From Sphingobacteriales bacterium JAD_PAG50586_3 (GTDB lineage Bacteria; Bacteroidota; Bacteroidia; CAMBQF01), in the NCBI GenBank assembly GCA_023213195.1, contig CP096135.1:3468842-3532841 (forward strand): DNA of 64,000 nt. Reading direction: 5' to 3'. This document shows, in pieces, positions 37,799 to 47,461 of this stretch; within the stretch, counting starts at the first letter, position 1, and the number at the start of each line of letters is the position of its first letter. A program made the position numbers and the translations under genes. The notes under the pieces are model-generated. The model made no database searches and was not told the DNA's origin. It was given only the letters and a program-made list of their open reading frames with translations.

Positions 37799-37830
37799 TA
37801 GGAGATCCCGCATCATGTGCGGGATGACAA
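37799..37830 (+). repeat. GAGATCCC/GGGATGAC palindromic repeat
   Basis: TAGGAGATCCCGCATCATG then TGCGGGATGACAA, between two convergent genes. The arms ATCCCGCA and TGCGGGAT pair perfectly, the best-preserved copy of the family here. Confidence 0.7.
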
Positions 37831-37838
37831 TCAAAGGA

Positions 37839-40800
37839 CTACCTCAACAACAACACCCCACCCAACTTCTTAGCATTTTTACCTGTGTTGGTTTTATAGC
37901 GGAGCACATAGGCATATACATCCATTTGGCATAGCTCCCTTGGTATGTGCCGTCCCAGCCCTCGCCGGGTGTTACGGTAGAGTATACTTCTTGCCCCCAG
38001 CGGTTAAAAATACCAAAGTAGTAATCGGTATCTTTAATGAATGTACCTACAGGTAGGAATATCCTGTTATCGCCTTCGGGAGTAAAGGCGTTGGGTATGT
38101 AAACGGTTTCCAGTTGTTGCAGGCAAAGTATATTAGAGCGGCTGGTATCTTTTAATCCATATTGGTTGCCGTTGTTTTCAATAGCTTCAACATAGTAGCA
38201 AAACAATCCATTGCCCTGTGTTTGGTTTTCTACATTATCATTATACGTAAGCGTAACGCCAGCAGGCATTGTAGCAATCAGCGTATAATTAGGTTGCGCA
38301 TCTATACGGCGGTATAAGTTGTAGCGTTCAACACCGGCATCCCAAACCGAGTAAGGGTTCCACGCAAGGCTATTGGCAAGGTCGGGACCAGCATCGCCTT
38401 CCAGTAATATTGTCCGGCCGGGATTAGACACTAACGATTCTAGCCCGCATTTATCAACTGCAGTAACCTGGTAGTAATAGCTTGTAGAATCTGTTTCCGC
38501 TGCATTATCAGTATAAAAAACAAACTCAGAACCGGGTGCACGCACCAAGGTAGTTACCATGTTAAACGGCGCACCCGATAGGGCACGGTACAGGTTGTAT
38601 TGTGCTACAGATGCCAGCGTATCAACCAACGCCGATACAAAAGCCGCTTTATTAGGCAGCACCGTAGCGCGGTTTAAATACAGGTACTGCGGCAACTGGA
38701 TAGAATCTGTTGTAACACAGGCTGTGTTTGATGATGAACTAACTGTTCCATTAGCATCGGTAGCCTGCACAAAATAGCAATAGGTAATACCCGGTTGCAG
38801 CGATTGGGCAGTATAGTTTGTTGTAGTTGCACCTACTGAACCTACAAGGCTGTAAGGGCCGTTATTCTGACTTACAAATACATTAAAACTGTTTTGCGAT
38901 GGAACCATATTAATGTATGCATTCCAATCTAACAAAGCCTCTCCAGTGCAGGCATCTACATCTGCTTGCAGATAAATAGTCTGATGGTATTGCCCGTAAT
39001 TTCCATAGCCTCCGCAACTATCATAAGCAGCAATAGCGTATTGCTCACTTGCCGCATCAGCAGTAGAATTAGGGTTTATGTACGATGTATTGTTGTAACC
39101 TGCAACGGTATCAATAGGCACCCAATTACCACCTATATTTTGGTAAATAATGTAGCCTACAACATCAATATCAACAGCAGGCTCCCACCCTATTATGGCG
39201 TTACCGTTTGCATCAACCGATACGCTGTCAATAACCACACCGGCAGGTGGGGTGATATTTTGGAATAGCTCCCCGTCAATATTAGACGATGATGTACAGC
39301 CCGACGCATCACCAATCTCTACTCGATAGTAAATACTATCAGAACACACGTTTAAAGGGTCGCTATACGTCAATGCCTGTGTAGTACCTATCTGATTCCA
39401 GGTTCCTAACGGGAAGTCTTTAAAAACGCTGTACGTACCTAGCGATGTTGGCGGTGGTGGAGTAGATAATGGATTCCAATCTAGCTGCCCTACTGTGCCA
39501 TTGCTTGGGTCGGTTACGCTAAGGTAAATACTTTGCAGGGTATCTAATGGTGGCGAGAATATAATGCCCCCACAACCCGACCGGGTTTTAATCATGTAGT
39601 AAATGCTTTGGCTGTTTGCCCCTGCACCCACATGTGTATAAGTAGCGGTGTTTATGTTGAAGATACTATCTACCACCGTAAATGGCCCGTTGGCCGAGGT
39701 GGACGAGTAAATATGGTAACTATCAAATGTATTTACCAGGTTGGGAACAGGTATCCAGGTTAGTTGCACATCGCCATTGGGCAAAACAGACACACACCGT
39801 AAATCGGGCGATGGCTCCGTAGGCTGTGCTACAACCGTAATAGTTACCGTTACAATGTTTTGCGATGGGGCCGGGCAATAATCATCCCTAACCCTGAAAA
39901 CAAATACATAGCGGTTAGTCTCGGCAATGCAGCCGGGGTTTTGCGCTATATGGTTACAATCAGTTTGCCAATTGAATGTGGTAGATGCACCCTGCCCCGG
40001 TGTGCCTTGTATAGGCGATGGCGGCTGCAAGGTTGCGCAGGGCGGAAAGTTACAGCCCGCATTTGGATTGGTAAAATTAGCTCCGTATTGCCCGCCGGTA
40101 GATGTTATGGTAACCGACTGTTGTGTGCCAATGGGCAAGTACTCGGTATCTAACCCGTCTAAATCAAAATTTACTAAATCGCCTGCTGTTACGGTAAGGT
40201 CAAAGCTGGTATTACCATTAAACGGCGGGGTTACCGTAGGCGGAAAGTTAGCCCCGCAGTTGAGTATCACAATCTGTATCTCCCTAAAAATTTCGGCTAC
40301 CAATTGCCCGCATTTAAACGATTGCACCTTAACCGTTGTAACAAAAAGCCCCATGGTATAGGGTGTAAATGATACCTCGCCCGAACTTTGGTTTAACACA
40401 GCCCCCACATTATTAGGGTTTTGGTTAGGATTGGGCAATGGCGATGCTATTGTATATCCGCCTGAAAAAATTAATGTTGGAGGCAGGTTACTGGCTGCAA
40501 TAAAAGGCCCACCAGCTAACTCATCTAACGGCGATGCCCACTCGTAATGCAACGAATCTAGGTCAGGGTCGTAAGCATTATGGTTATACTGAAAGGGCGA
40601 GCCTGCGCAGATTATAATAGCGGGGCGCTCTGCAAACACCGGCGACGAATCGAAGCAAGGGCTTTCATTTAACCCGTTGTAAGAATACATAATGGCCCTT
40701 AGTGTCATACCTGTACTGCCGGGGTTTACCAGATTGGTAATGGCATTGTTGCGGCAGCAATCATCGTAGGTAAAAATCCAGCCTTGGGGCGGCGGCGTGC

Positions 40801-41155
40801 CTGTTAATGTTATAGGCGCGCTTTGAAAAACAAACTCCTCTACCGCTCCCGGTATGGGATTTATGGTATTGCCCATGGCGCAGTTAATGGTAGGGCCGGA
40901 GCCATTGCACTGTGGCGAAATATCTATCTGAGAAACCAACGTTAGCTGTATACCCGTAAGGTTAGGATTGTTGTGCACCCTAAGTGTGGCAGGTTGGGGC
41001 ATGGGTATTCCGTTACAATCGCGGTAAACACGCATAGTAAAACGGAACTGGCCACCACCCAGGCATGTCCACGTAATTTCACCACCCATAAGGTGCGATG
41101 CCATTGTGTTGCCTGCCAGCAGAAAGAAGAATAGTATGGCGTAAAGTCTTTTCAA
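37839..41155 (-). CDS. Gliding motility-associated C-terminal (CHU_C) surface protein
   Basis: About 1105 residues. It starts at a TTG (41155) with a signal peptide (MKRLYAILFFFLLAGNTMAS). The N-terminal ~400 residues are an extracellular beta-rich region with many Cys. Four or more fibronectin type III-like modules follow (for example YHIYSSTSANGPFTVVDSIF, YNLYRALSGAPFNMVTTLV). The end is a CHU_C domain: IPNAFTPEGD, GIFNRWGQEVYS, GWDGTYQGS. This domain is a type IX secretion signal of the type-B class. The last ~30 codons are frame-shifted by one missing A at 37925-37927. Corrected, they end VLRYKTNTGKNAKKLGGVLL LR. Probably a large secreted adhesin-like protein. Confidence 0.85.
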
Positions 41156-41283
41156 ATACTGCTATTAATCAATTCTATAACGAATATATACTATTTTATC
41201 CCATTTTAAAAGCCATATTGCTGATAAATATCAGACCTTAACACGGCTAAAAAGTTAATATTGCAACCAGAAAATTGTTTGCT

Positions 41284-42228
41284 ATGAGTTTTTCACCCGA
41301 AGCATTAGAACGTTTAAGCCTGCTGGAAGAGAAGTTTGCCGCCATGGGGCAAGACCTTGTTTCTTACCTTGATGGTCTTTTATACGCCAACTTTACCACC
41401 TATTGGGACTATATAAACCTTGATACGCTGCTTAGCCTGCAAGCCACCAAAACCGATTTTCCTGACGAGAAGATATTTGTGGTATACCACCAAATAACCG
41501 AGCTATACTTTAACCTTTGCCTGCACGAGTTGGAGCAGATACAAGCGCAGGAAAAACCATCGGCACAGTTTATTATAGACCGTGTAAAGCGCATTAACCA
41601 ATACTTCGAGGCCCTTATCCGCTCTTTTGGTGTAATGGTTATGGGCATGGAAAGGGAACAGTTTTTAAAGTTCCGCATGTCGCTTTTGCCTGCCAGTGGA
41701 TTTCAATCGGCCCAGTACCGAAAAATTGAAATTTGCAGTACCGATTTTAAAAACCTATTGGTGAAGGAAAAACGCGGTATGCCTGAGTTTGACGAAACAG
41801 GCACTGAAGACCTTTTTGACCATATTTACTGGAAAACCGGCGCTACCGAGTTAGCTACAGGCAAAAAAACCCTTACCCTGCGCCAGTTTGAAGAGAAATA
41901 CTCTGCAGAACTGATAGAGCTGGCTAAATACAGCCGCAACAACAACCTGTGGACCAAATATAACATAGCTGCAAAAACAGCAGACGAAGAGAAAGAACTG
42001 CTGCACCAACTGCGCGAGCTCGACCTTAACGTAAACGTACGCTGGCCCATGCAACACATGAAATCAGCAGCACGGTACCTTGATAAAAAGCCCGAAGCAA
42101 TTGCCGCTACCGGTGGCACTAACTGGCAAAAATACCTACCTCCGCGCTTCCAGTTGCGCATCTTCTACCCATCGTTATGGTCGGCAGAGGAGCTGGAGAA
42201 TTGGGGACGTACAGGCATGGAGGATTAG
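41284..42228 (+). CDS. kynA: Tryptophan 2,3-dioxygenase family protein
   Basis: 314 residues from the ATG at 41284 (MSFSPEALERL); a TTG three codons upstream is less likely. Heme enzyme that opens the tryptophan indole ring to N-formylkynurenine. Landmarks are TTYWDYINLDTLLSLQ, VYHQITELYFNLCLHELEQI and MGMEREQFLKFRMSLLPASG FQSAQYRKIE, which contain the substrate- and heme-contacting segments. The following gene, ctlX, starts 23 bp later. No other kynurenine-pathway gene is visible in the window. Confidence 0.9.
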   Translation: MSFSPEALERLSLLEEKFAAMGQDLVSYLDGLLYANFTTYWDYINLDTLLSLQATKTDFPDEKIFVVYHQITELYFNLCLHELEQIQAQEKPSAQFIIDRVKRINQYFEALIRSFGVMVMGMEREQFLKFRMSLLPASGFQSAQYRKIEICSTDFKNLLVKEKRGMPEFDETGTEDLFDHIYWKTGATELATGKKTLTLRQFEEKYSAELIELAKYSRNNNLWTKYNIAAKTADEEKELLHQLRELDLNVNVRWPMQHMKSAARYLDKKPEAIAATGGTNWQKYLPPRFQLRIFYPSLWSAEELENWGRTGMED

Positions 42229-42251
42229 TTTATTTATAGTTTATTTTATTG

Positions 42252-43172
42252 ATGCAGAGCGCGAATACAGTGTTGATGGTAAGGCCGGCAGCCTTTGGGT
42301 ACAACCCACAAACAGCCGAATCTAACAAGTTTCAAAAAGTAGTAGGTGGCATAAGCCCCAACGAAATACAGGCCAAAGCCACCAGAGAGTTTGACAATGT
42401 GGTGGATGTTTTAGAAGCCAACGGCATTACCGTTTTTGTAGAAAACGATACGCCCGACCCTGTAAAACCCGATGCTATTTTTCCTAACAACTGGGTGGGT
42501 TTCCACCCCGGCAAAAGGGTGTTGCTTTATCCTATGCTGGCCGAAAACCGAAGGTTGGAGCGCAGCGAGTACATACTGCGTAACATGGAGGCACTGCACG
42601 GTTATACCATTAACGAGCTTACCGACTTTACCTACCTGGAGAAAGAGGGCATGTACCTTGAAGGCACAGGCAGCGTAGTGTTTGACCATGCCAATAAAAC
42701 AGCATACTGTGGTATTTCGCCGCGGAGTAATTCTAAAGCGTTTAAACTGCTTTGCACCACGCTGCACTATACGGGAGTAGAGTTTCATATACACGATGCT
42801 AATCGTTTCCCCGTTTACCACACCAACGTAATGCTCTCTATTGGCAGCGATTATATTGTGGTGTGTTTTGATGCCATCAGCAATAAAGAAGAACGCGGTA
42901 ACCTGCTGCAAAGCCTTATTTGGACAGGCAAGGATATTGTTAAAATATCGCTTGAGCAGATGGAAAGCTTTTGCGGCAATATACTGGAATTAACCAATGC
43001 CGATGGTGATAAGCTTATTGTAATGTCAGACACTGCTTACAAAGCCTTTACCCCATCGCAATTGCAAACTATAAAAACAATAGGCACGAAGATTATCAAC
43101 GTGCCTATACCTACTATAGAAGAATATGGTGGTGGCAGTCTGCGTTGCATGCTTGCCGAAGTATTTGATTAA
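42252..43172 (+). CDS. ctlX: Citrulline utilization-type hydrolase CtlX (amidinotransferase family)
   Basis: 306 residues, a penta-alpha/beta-propeller guanidine-modifying fold. Landmarks are the N-terminal VLMVRPAAFGYNPQT, PDAIFPNNWVGFHPG, EGTGSVVFDH, the catalytic His region NRFPVYHTNVMLSIG and the catalytic Cys near the end in GGGSLRCMLAEVF. The CtlX/arginine-deiminase-related family acts on citrulline or similar ureido/guanidino compounds. I chose the ATG at 42252 over a TTG one codon earlier. It overlaps the convergent DJ-1-like gene by 4 bp. Confidence 0.85.
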   Translation: MQSANTVLMVRPAAFGYNPQTAESNKFQKVVGGISPNEIQAKATREFDNVVDVLEANGITVFVENDTPDPVKPDAIFPNNWVGFHPGKRVLLYPMLAENRRLERSEYILRNMEALHGYTINELTDFTYLEKEGMYLEGTGSVVFDHANKTAYCGISPRSNSKAFKLLCTTLHYTGVEFHIHDANRFPVYHTNVMLSIGSDYIVVCFDAISNKEERGNLLQSLIWTGKDIVKISLEQMESFCGNILELTNADGDKLIVMSDTAYKAFTPSQLQTIKTIGTKIINVPIPTIEEYGGGSLRCMLAEVFD

Positions 43173-43978
43173 CGAGCTTGTATCTGGTCTAATAGTTTTA
43201 CCATTGCCTCTCCAACTCCTTTAGACGATGCCGGGTTTTGGCCTGTTACTAAACGGTCGGCTACCTGCACATTGGGTTCAAAGTTAGGCTTAGCATCAAA
43301 TTTACCTCCGCTTTTTACCAGTGCTGATTCTAATAGGAATGGCACTACTGCATCTTTCTTAACTGCTTTTTCCTCGTTATTAGTAAAGCCTGTTATGTTT
43401 TTATTTTGGACTAAAAACTCGCCGGTAGATAGTTTAACATTTACCAATGCAGCCGCACCATGGCATACAGAGCCTACAATACCGCCTTTCTCATACATAT
43501 CAGCAGCTAGTTTTTTAATGGCTTCGTTATCTGGAAAATCCCACATGGCGCCGTGGCCACCAACAAAGTATACAGCCATATAATCTACCAGCGCAACTTT
43601 ATCAGGTGCCAGTGTATTTTTCAGCTTGGTTTGTACCCCTTGGTCGTTCCAAAAAATATGGTCGCCCTAGTCTTCAAATTTCATAGTATCTACTGTAACC
43701 GGGCCACCTTTGGGGCTCATAAAATCAACCTCGTAATTGGCTTGGTTAAATACCAACCACGGCTGGGCAGCTTCGGTAAGGGTGTAGCCGGTTTTTTCGC
43801 CGGTTTTTTCTATAAAATTAGTGCCTGTAAACACAAACAATATCTTAGACTTTTTAGTCGTTCCCGGGTTCTCCATTTCTTCATGGCGGTCGCGGTTATT
43901 TTCTGCTTGTTGGGGGCAGCCTGCTGTTAAAAACAGCACTACTACTAATCCTAAATACTTTAACGGTTGTAATAACAT
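43169..43978 (-). pseudogene. DJ-1/PfpI-family lipoprotein interrupted by an in-frame stop
   Basis: 269 codons in one frame with a single TAG at 43664-43666 (codon 105). The N-terminus is a lipoprotein signal (MLLQPLKYLGLVVVLFLTAG then Cys). The DJ-1/PfpI core follows: KILFVFTGTNF, FVGGHGAMWDFPDN, and the nucleophile elbow VGSVCHGAAALVN with its Cys. The TAG sits between KFED and GDHIFWNDQG, where many homologues have a CAG or similar codon, so a C-to-T change or a sequencing error is likely. Both sides remain intact, which argues for a recent event. The family includes chaperones, glyoxalase III-like and amidase-like enzymes. Confidence 0.8.
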
Positions 43979-44091
43979 GGCTTTATAGTGTTAGTTATAT
44001 AAATGCTAAACAGGCTTTTATTATAAAAGGTTGAAAACTCCTATACATAACAACAAAACACTATAATTCAATACTTGTCAAAGAACTTTAT

Positions 44092-44146
44092 AAAGCCCTC
44101 CCCTTTAAGCTCGTGCTGATACGCAGTCGTCAGTAGGGAGGGCTTT
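44092..44146 (-). repeat. AAAGCCCTCCC inverted repeat after the MuiA-like gene
   Basis: Perfect 11-bp arms AAAGCCCTCCC (44092-44102) and GGGAGGGCTTT (44136-44146) around a 33-nt interval. It may serve as terminator for the minus-strand gene ending at 44173. It resembles the paired CT/AG palindromes elsewhere. Confidence 0.5.
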
Positions 44147-44172
44147 GGTCCCAATAGCTATCGGGAGAGGCT

Positions 44173-46080
44173 TTATTCTAAATATATTACACGCCCTTTA
44201 GGGTATTTTACCGAGTATTTAGGCGCTACTTTCTTCTCTTCATTTGCAGCAAGCTTAATCCTCCAGGTAAGTATGCCTGTATCTTTGTTAAAGTCAGAGC
44301 CTGCTACATCAATATTATCCACTGTAATCTCGTTGTTTTGCGGTATGGGGAAACGGTCTTGCAACACAAGGTTAATCTCTTGTTTTTTCTTGTTCTTAAC
44401 GGTAATTTCCCAGGCGCGTTTATCTATGCGGTTGCTGCCCAAAACCTGGCGCTGAGTAAACTCTTTAGTTTTAACCAAATCAACCACCACATTTTTATCC
44501 CTGCCTAATGATACCTGTAGCGTATCATCAGTATTGGTAAGGTCTATAAGGCTGCGGCCTATATAAGTGTTTTCAAAGTATACGTTAGCTTCGCCATCAA
44601 TTAATTCATACTTCTCCCAACCGGTAATTTGCGCGGTTAAAAACGCGTCTTTATCCAGTTTAGGGGCGCAGTAATATTCATAGTAAGCAGGCAATTCGTA
44701 ATCTTTAATGCCTACGGTATTAGGCTTACCGTTGCTAGTGATAGTATATTCCTCATCAATAACAAAAACATACGTGGTAGGCTGTGCCACAACTGTAGTA
44801 GTAGCATTATTACCTGCTAAATAACCATAATCAGCACCTTTATCATCGTACCGCTTACCTTTAGTAATTGCTACACCCGGTGCATTCTGTATTGAACTAC
44901 TTGTTGTTCTTCTTGAATTACTTTCTGTAACAACAATAGCATCTAACTCTTGTGCATTTTGCTGCATACCCACATTCATAGTACCGGTAGGCCATGTTTC
45001 CACATTATTATACCCAATAGATTTTATAACCAGAATATCAGAGTTTGGCGGCAGTGTCAGTTTAAAGTTTCCGTTTATATCAGTAACAGTGCCAATGCCT
45101 GTGCCTTTAACCATAACCGTTGCGCCAATAATAGGCTCGCCGTTGCTGGTATCATATAACCTGCCTGCAGCTTCGGTAAGCGTAGGGTTAGGGTTGTAGC
45201 CTTTGCTTGGTTTATAAGCCGCTACGTTAAAGTTTAAATACCAAGGTTTAAGCTCTGGTTTGTTATTGTTGATTGATGGGCTGCCGGTAGAAAGAGTTAG
45301 CTTAACATCTTTCCAATCCTCGCCACTGGTTTGCGATACGTTGGCGCGCAGGTTCAGGTTCAATGGCTCATTTACGTTGTTTACCACCACATCGTAACTG
45401 GCAAACCAACCTGCTTTAGCGGTGTTATAGCTTAATGATACCGTGGCAGCCGTAGCAGTCTTGGCTGATACTGTTACCATTACATCATACGTCATATCGT
45501 TTTTAAAATTGGCCAATGCAGCCAGTTGACTTACATTTTTAGTACGCTCATCGTTAAGTTTTTGCACCTCACGGTCTATCGCCAGCGTTTTACCGTCAAT
45601 CTCTCCAATGCGGACACGGAAAAAGTCTGCCATATCTTTTAGCTGCACCATGGTCAAAACCGCATCGTTACCTTTTAGGTTTTGGTTAGATGTTATCAGG
45701 CTGCGCTCTACCTGGTAAACGCCCCTGTCAACATACAGGTCTTTAAGCTTTTCATCAATCTCCTTGTTGCGTTTTTCCAACTTGGTAATATCCTCCTTGC
45801 TCTCTTTCTCGCGCATATAATTTGGCACCGGCGATACTTTCAATATCGTAAAGTTGCCCTCGCCCTTCACCTGCAGGTTGCCCACATCGGCAAACTTGGT
45901 AATACCTTTTAAAGTAAGTTCGGTAGTGCCGCTTTGCAGCTGGGCCTTGGCTACACGCGTTACCTGCGCCCCATCGTAATAAACAGTAACACGCTCTATT
46001 TTAGATGTTAGTTCCTGTTTGTTTTGTGCCCATACCAAAGCGGGTAAAAGCAATAAGATAATAAGATGTATCTTTTTCAT
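44173..46080 (-). CDS. MuiA-like DUF4139 protein with an inserted carboxypeptidase-regulatory domain
   Basis: 635 residues. A signal peptide (MKKIHLIILLLLPALVWAQN) leads to a DUF4140 N-terminal domain (IERVTVYYDGAQVTRVAKAQ), a coiled coil (ITKLEKRNKEIDEKLKDLY) and the DUF4139 beta domain. In the middle (about residues 300-385) lies a CarboxypepD_reg-like domain (GRLYDTSNGEPIIGATVMVK, GTVTDINGNFKLTLPPNSD), ending LDAIVVTESNSRRT as in SusC-type N-terminal extensions. MuiA-family proteins were first linked to mucoidy control; the molecular role is not known. Probably exported to the envelope. Confidence 0.85.
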   Translation of the reverse strand: MKKIHLIILLLLPALVWAQNKQELTSKIERVTVYYDGAQVTRVAKAQLQSGTTELTLKGITKFADVGNLQVKGEGNFTILKVSPVPNYMREKESKEDITKLEKRNKEIDEKLKDLYVDRGVYQVERSLITSNQNLKGNDAVLTMVQLKDMADFFRVRIGEIDGKTLAIDREVQKLNDERTKNVSQLAALANFKNDMTYDVMVTVSAKTATAATVSLSYNTAKAGWFASYDVVVNNVNEPLNLNLRANVSQTSGEDWKDVKLTLSTGSPSINNNKPELKPWYLNFNVAAYKPSKGYNPNPTLTEAAGRLYDTSNGEPIIGATVMVKGTGIGTVTDINGNFKLTLPPNSDILVIKSIGYNNVETWPTGTMNVGMQQNAQELDAIVVTESNSRRTTSSSIQNAPGVAITKGKRYDDKGADYGYLAGNNATTTVVAQPTTYVFVIDEEYTITSNGKPNTVGIKDYELPAYYEYYCAPKLDKDAFLTAQITGWEKYELIDGEANVYFENTYIGRSLIDLTNTDDTLQVSLGRDKNVVVDLVKTKEFTQRQVLGSNRIDKRAWEITVKNKKKQEINLVLQDRFPIPQNNEITVDNIDVAGSDFNKDTGILTWRIKLAANEEKKVAPKYSVKYPKGRVIYLE

Positions 46081-46153
46081 AGTTCAAATTTACCTATTAA
46101 CGATGCGCTAGCGCACCGCATTCCACAAAATAAAACTCTAATCTCTCTAAACC

Positions 46154-46553
46154 CTACAGCATGTAGTTAATAATGTCGTTTTCGCGCTTTATTTTTTCAA
46201 CTCCCCTCCTTTTTAAGGAGGGGTAATTCTGACTGGCAAGTCAGAATAGGGTGGTTACACGAAAGCTTACAGCGTGTAGCTAATAATATCGTTTTCGCAG
46301 GTTGCTTCCCTCACCCGCCGCATCCGATTTTTTAATCGTCTGCGACACGCTCTCCCGCCGGGAGAGGGTAGACTCAACCACCGTAAGGTGGAGGAGGATG
46401 GGTGAGGGTAAACTCCTACAGCGTGTAGCTAATCCACTCGTTTTCGCGGCTATACCTCCCCTTCCCCCTCCTAAATTTAGGAGGGGGTGTCGCGACGATA
46501 GTCGTGACGGGGGTGGTAACCTACAGCATGTAGCTGATGCACTCATTTTCGCG
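46154..46553 (+). repeat. Cluster of four 33-bp repeat units
   Basis: Units at 46154-46186, 46267-46299, 46416-46448 and 46521-46553, each exactly 33 bp, starts 113, 149 and 105 bp apart. Each has a palindromic head CTACAGCRTGTAG, a spacer AGCTAATAATA or variant, and a tail TCGTTTTCGCG. The intervals carry hairpins: CCCCTCC/GGAGGGG and ATTCTGACT/AGTCAGAAT; CTCTCCC/GGGAGAG; CCCCCTCCTAAATTTAGGAG with GTCGCGACGATAGTCGTGAC. It occupies the 46081-46774 gap between divergent genes. No gene is visible there. Confidence 0.88.
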
Positions 46554-46774
46554 AGTCATTTTTAATCGCTTCTATTAATTAAGTAAGGGGGATGATTGAA
46601 TAACAAGCAGGATTTTTCGTTTTTCACTTTTAGTTTTAGTTCTTTTTACAAAGATACAACCTCTAACAGGGCCTTGTCAACCAAAATTTATACACTACTC
46701 CCTATTTAATCACGATTAAATAAAAACGTGGTTAAATTATTATCTTAGTGCTAACTAAACCAAATTTCACAGCA

Positions 46775-47461
46775 ATGAAAACCGATCCCACTAAAGACAA
46801 CGAACTTGTTATTTCCTACCTTACACTCCGCAAAGCAGTTGGCTGGTTAGGAGTACTGTTGCCATTTGTATTATTATTAGGTAATTGTTTTCTTAGTATG
46901 TATTCTTCATACGAAACAGATTGCAATCCAATTAAAAGTTCAATCAGCCATTATTACTATACGCGCATGGGCGAGGTATTTGTAGGAACCCTCTGTGCTG
47001 TATCGCTCTTTTTATTTTGTTATAAAGGACCGGAACCTATTGATGGGCGTTTATCTAATTTTGCCGCGGTATGCGCTTTGGGCGTGGTGTTGTTTCCAAC
47101 CTCATCAGTTAACTTGGCTTGCAACTTGCGGGCTTACGAAGTTAATACCGCTATGGGTGCTATCCATTTTGTGTTTGCCGCATTGTTCTTTATAACGCTG
47201 GCCTGTATTTCATTATTTCTGTTTACTAAAAGCAAAGGGCATAAAACAGTCGAAAAAATAAAGCGAAACAGAATATATAGGGCCTGCGGTTATATAATGT
47301 TTGTAACACTAATTTTAATTTTTATTTACGTCCGCTTTTTTGAAAATGAGCAATTGGAAAAACTACATCCTGTATTTTGGTTAGAGGCAGTTGCTTTAGC
47401 CGCATTCGGCTTTTCATGGCTTACCAAAGGAGAGTTTTTGTTGAAAGATAAAGATGATTAA
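46775..47461 (+). CDS. DUF998-like membrane protein
   Basis: 228 residues from the ATG at 46775. About six membrane helices, including VGWLGVLLPFVLLLGNCFLS, FVGTLCAVSLFLFCYKG, FAAVCALGVVLFPTSSVNLA, AIHFVFAALFFITLACISLF, ACGYIMFVTLILIFIYVRFF and a last one before GEFLLKDKDD. The block CNPIKSSISHYYYTRMGEVF is typical of DUF998-like proteins. No function is established for the family. A GTG nine codons upstream is possible but gives no longer conserved sequence. It overlaps the convergent phosphoesterase gene by 4 bp. Confidence 0.7.
   Translation: MKTDPTKDNELVISYLTLRKAVGWLGVLLPFVLLLGNCFLSMYSSYETDCNPIKSSISHYYYTRMGEVFVGTLCAVSLFLFCYKGPEPIDGRLSNFAAVCALGVVLFPTSSVNLACNLRAYEVNTAMGAIHFVFAALFFITLACISLFLFTKSKGHKTVEKIKRNRIYRACGYIMFVTLILIFIYVRFFENEQLEKLHPVFWLEAVALAAFGFSWLTKGEFLLKDKDD

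Noticed and set aside
46154..46553. CRISPR array made of 33-bp repeats
   Set aside because: Unit length is in range, but intervals vary from 72 to 117 bp and are themselves palindromic and related to other intergenic hairpins. There are only three or four units and no cas genes.
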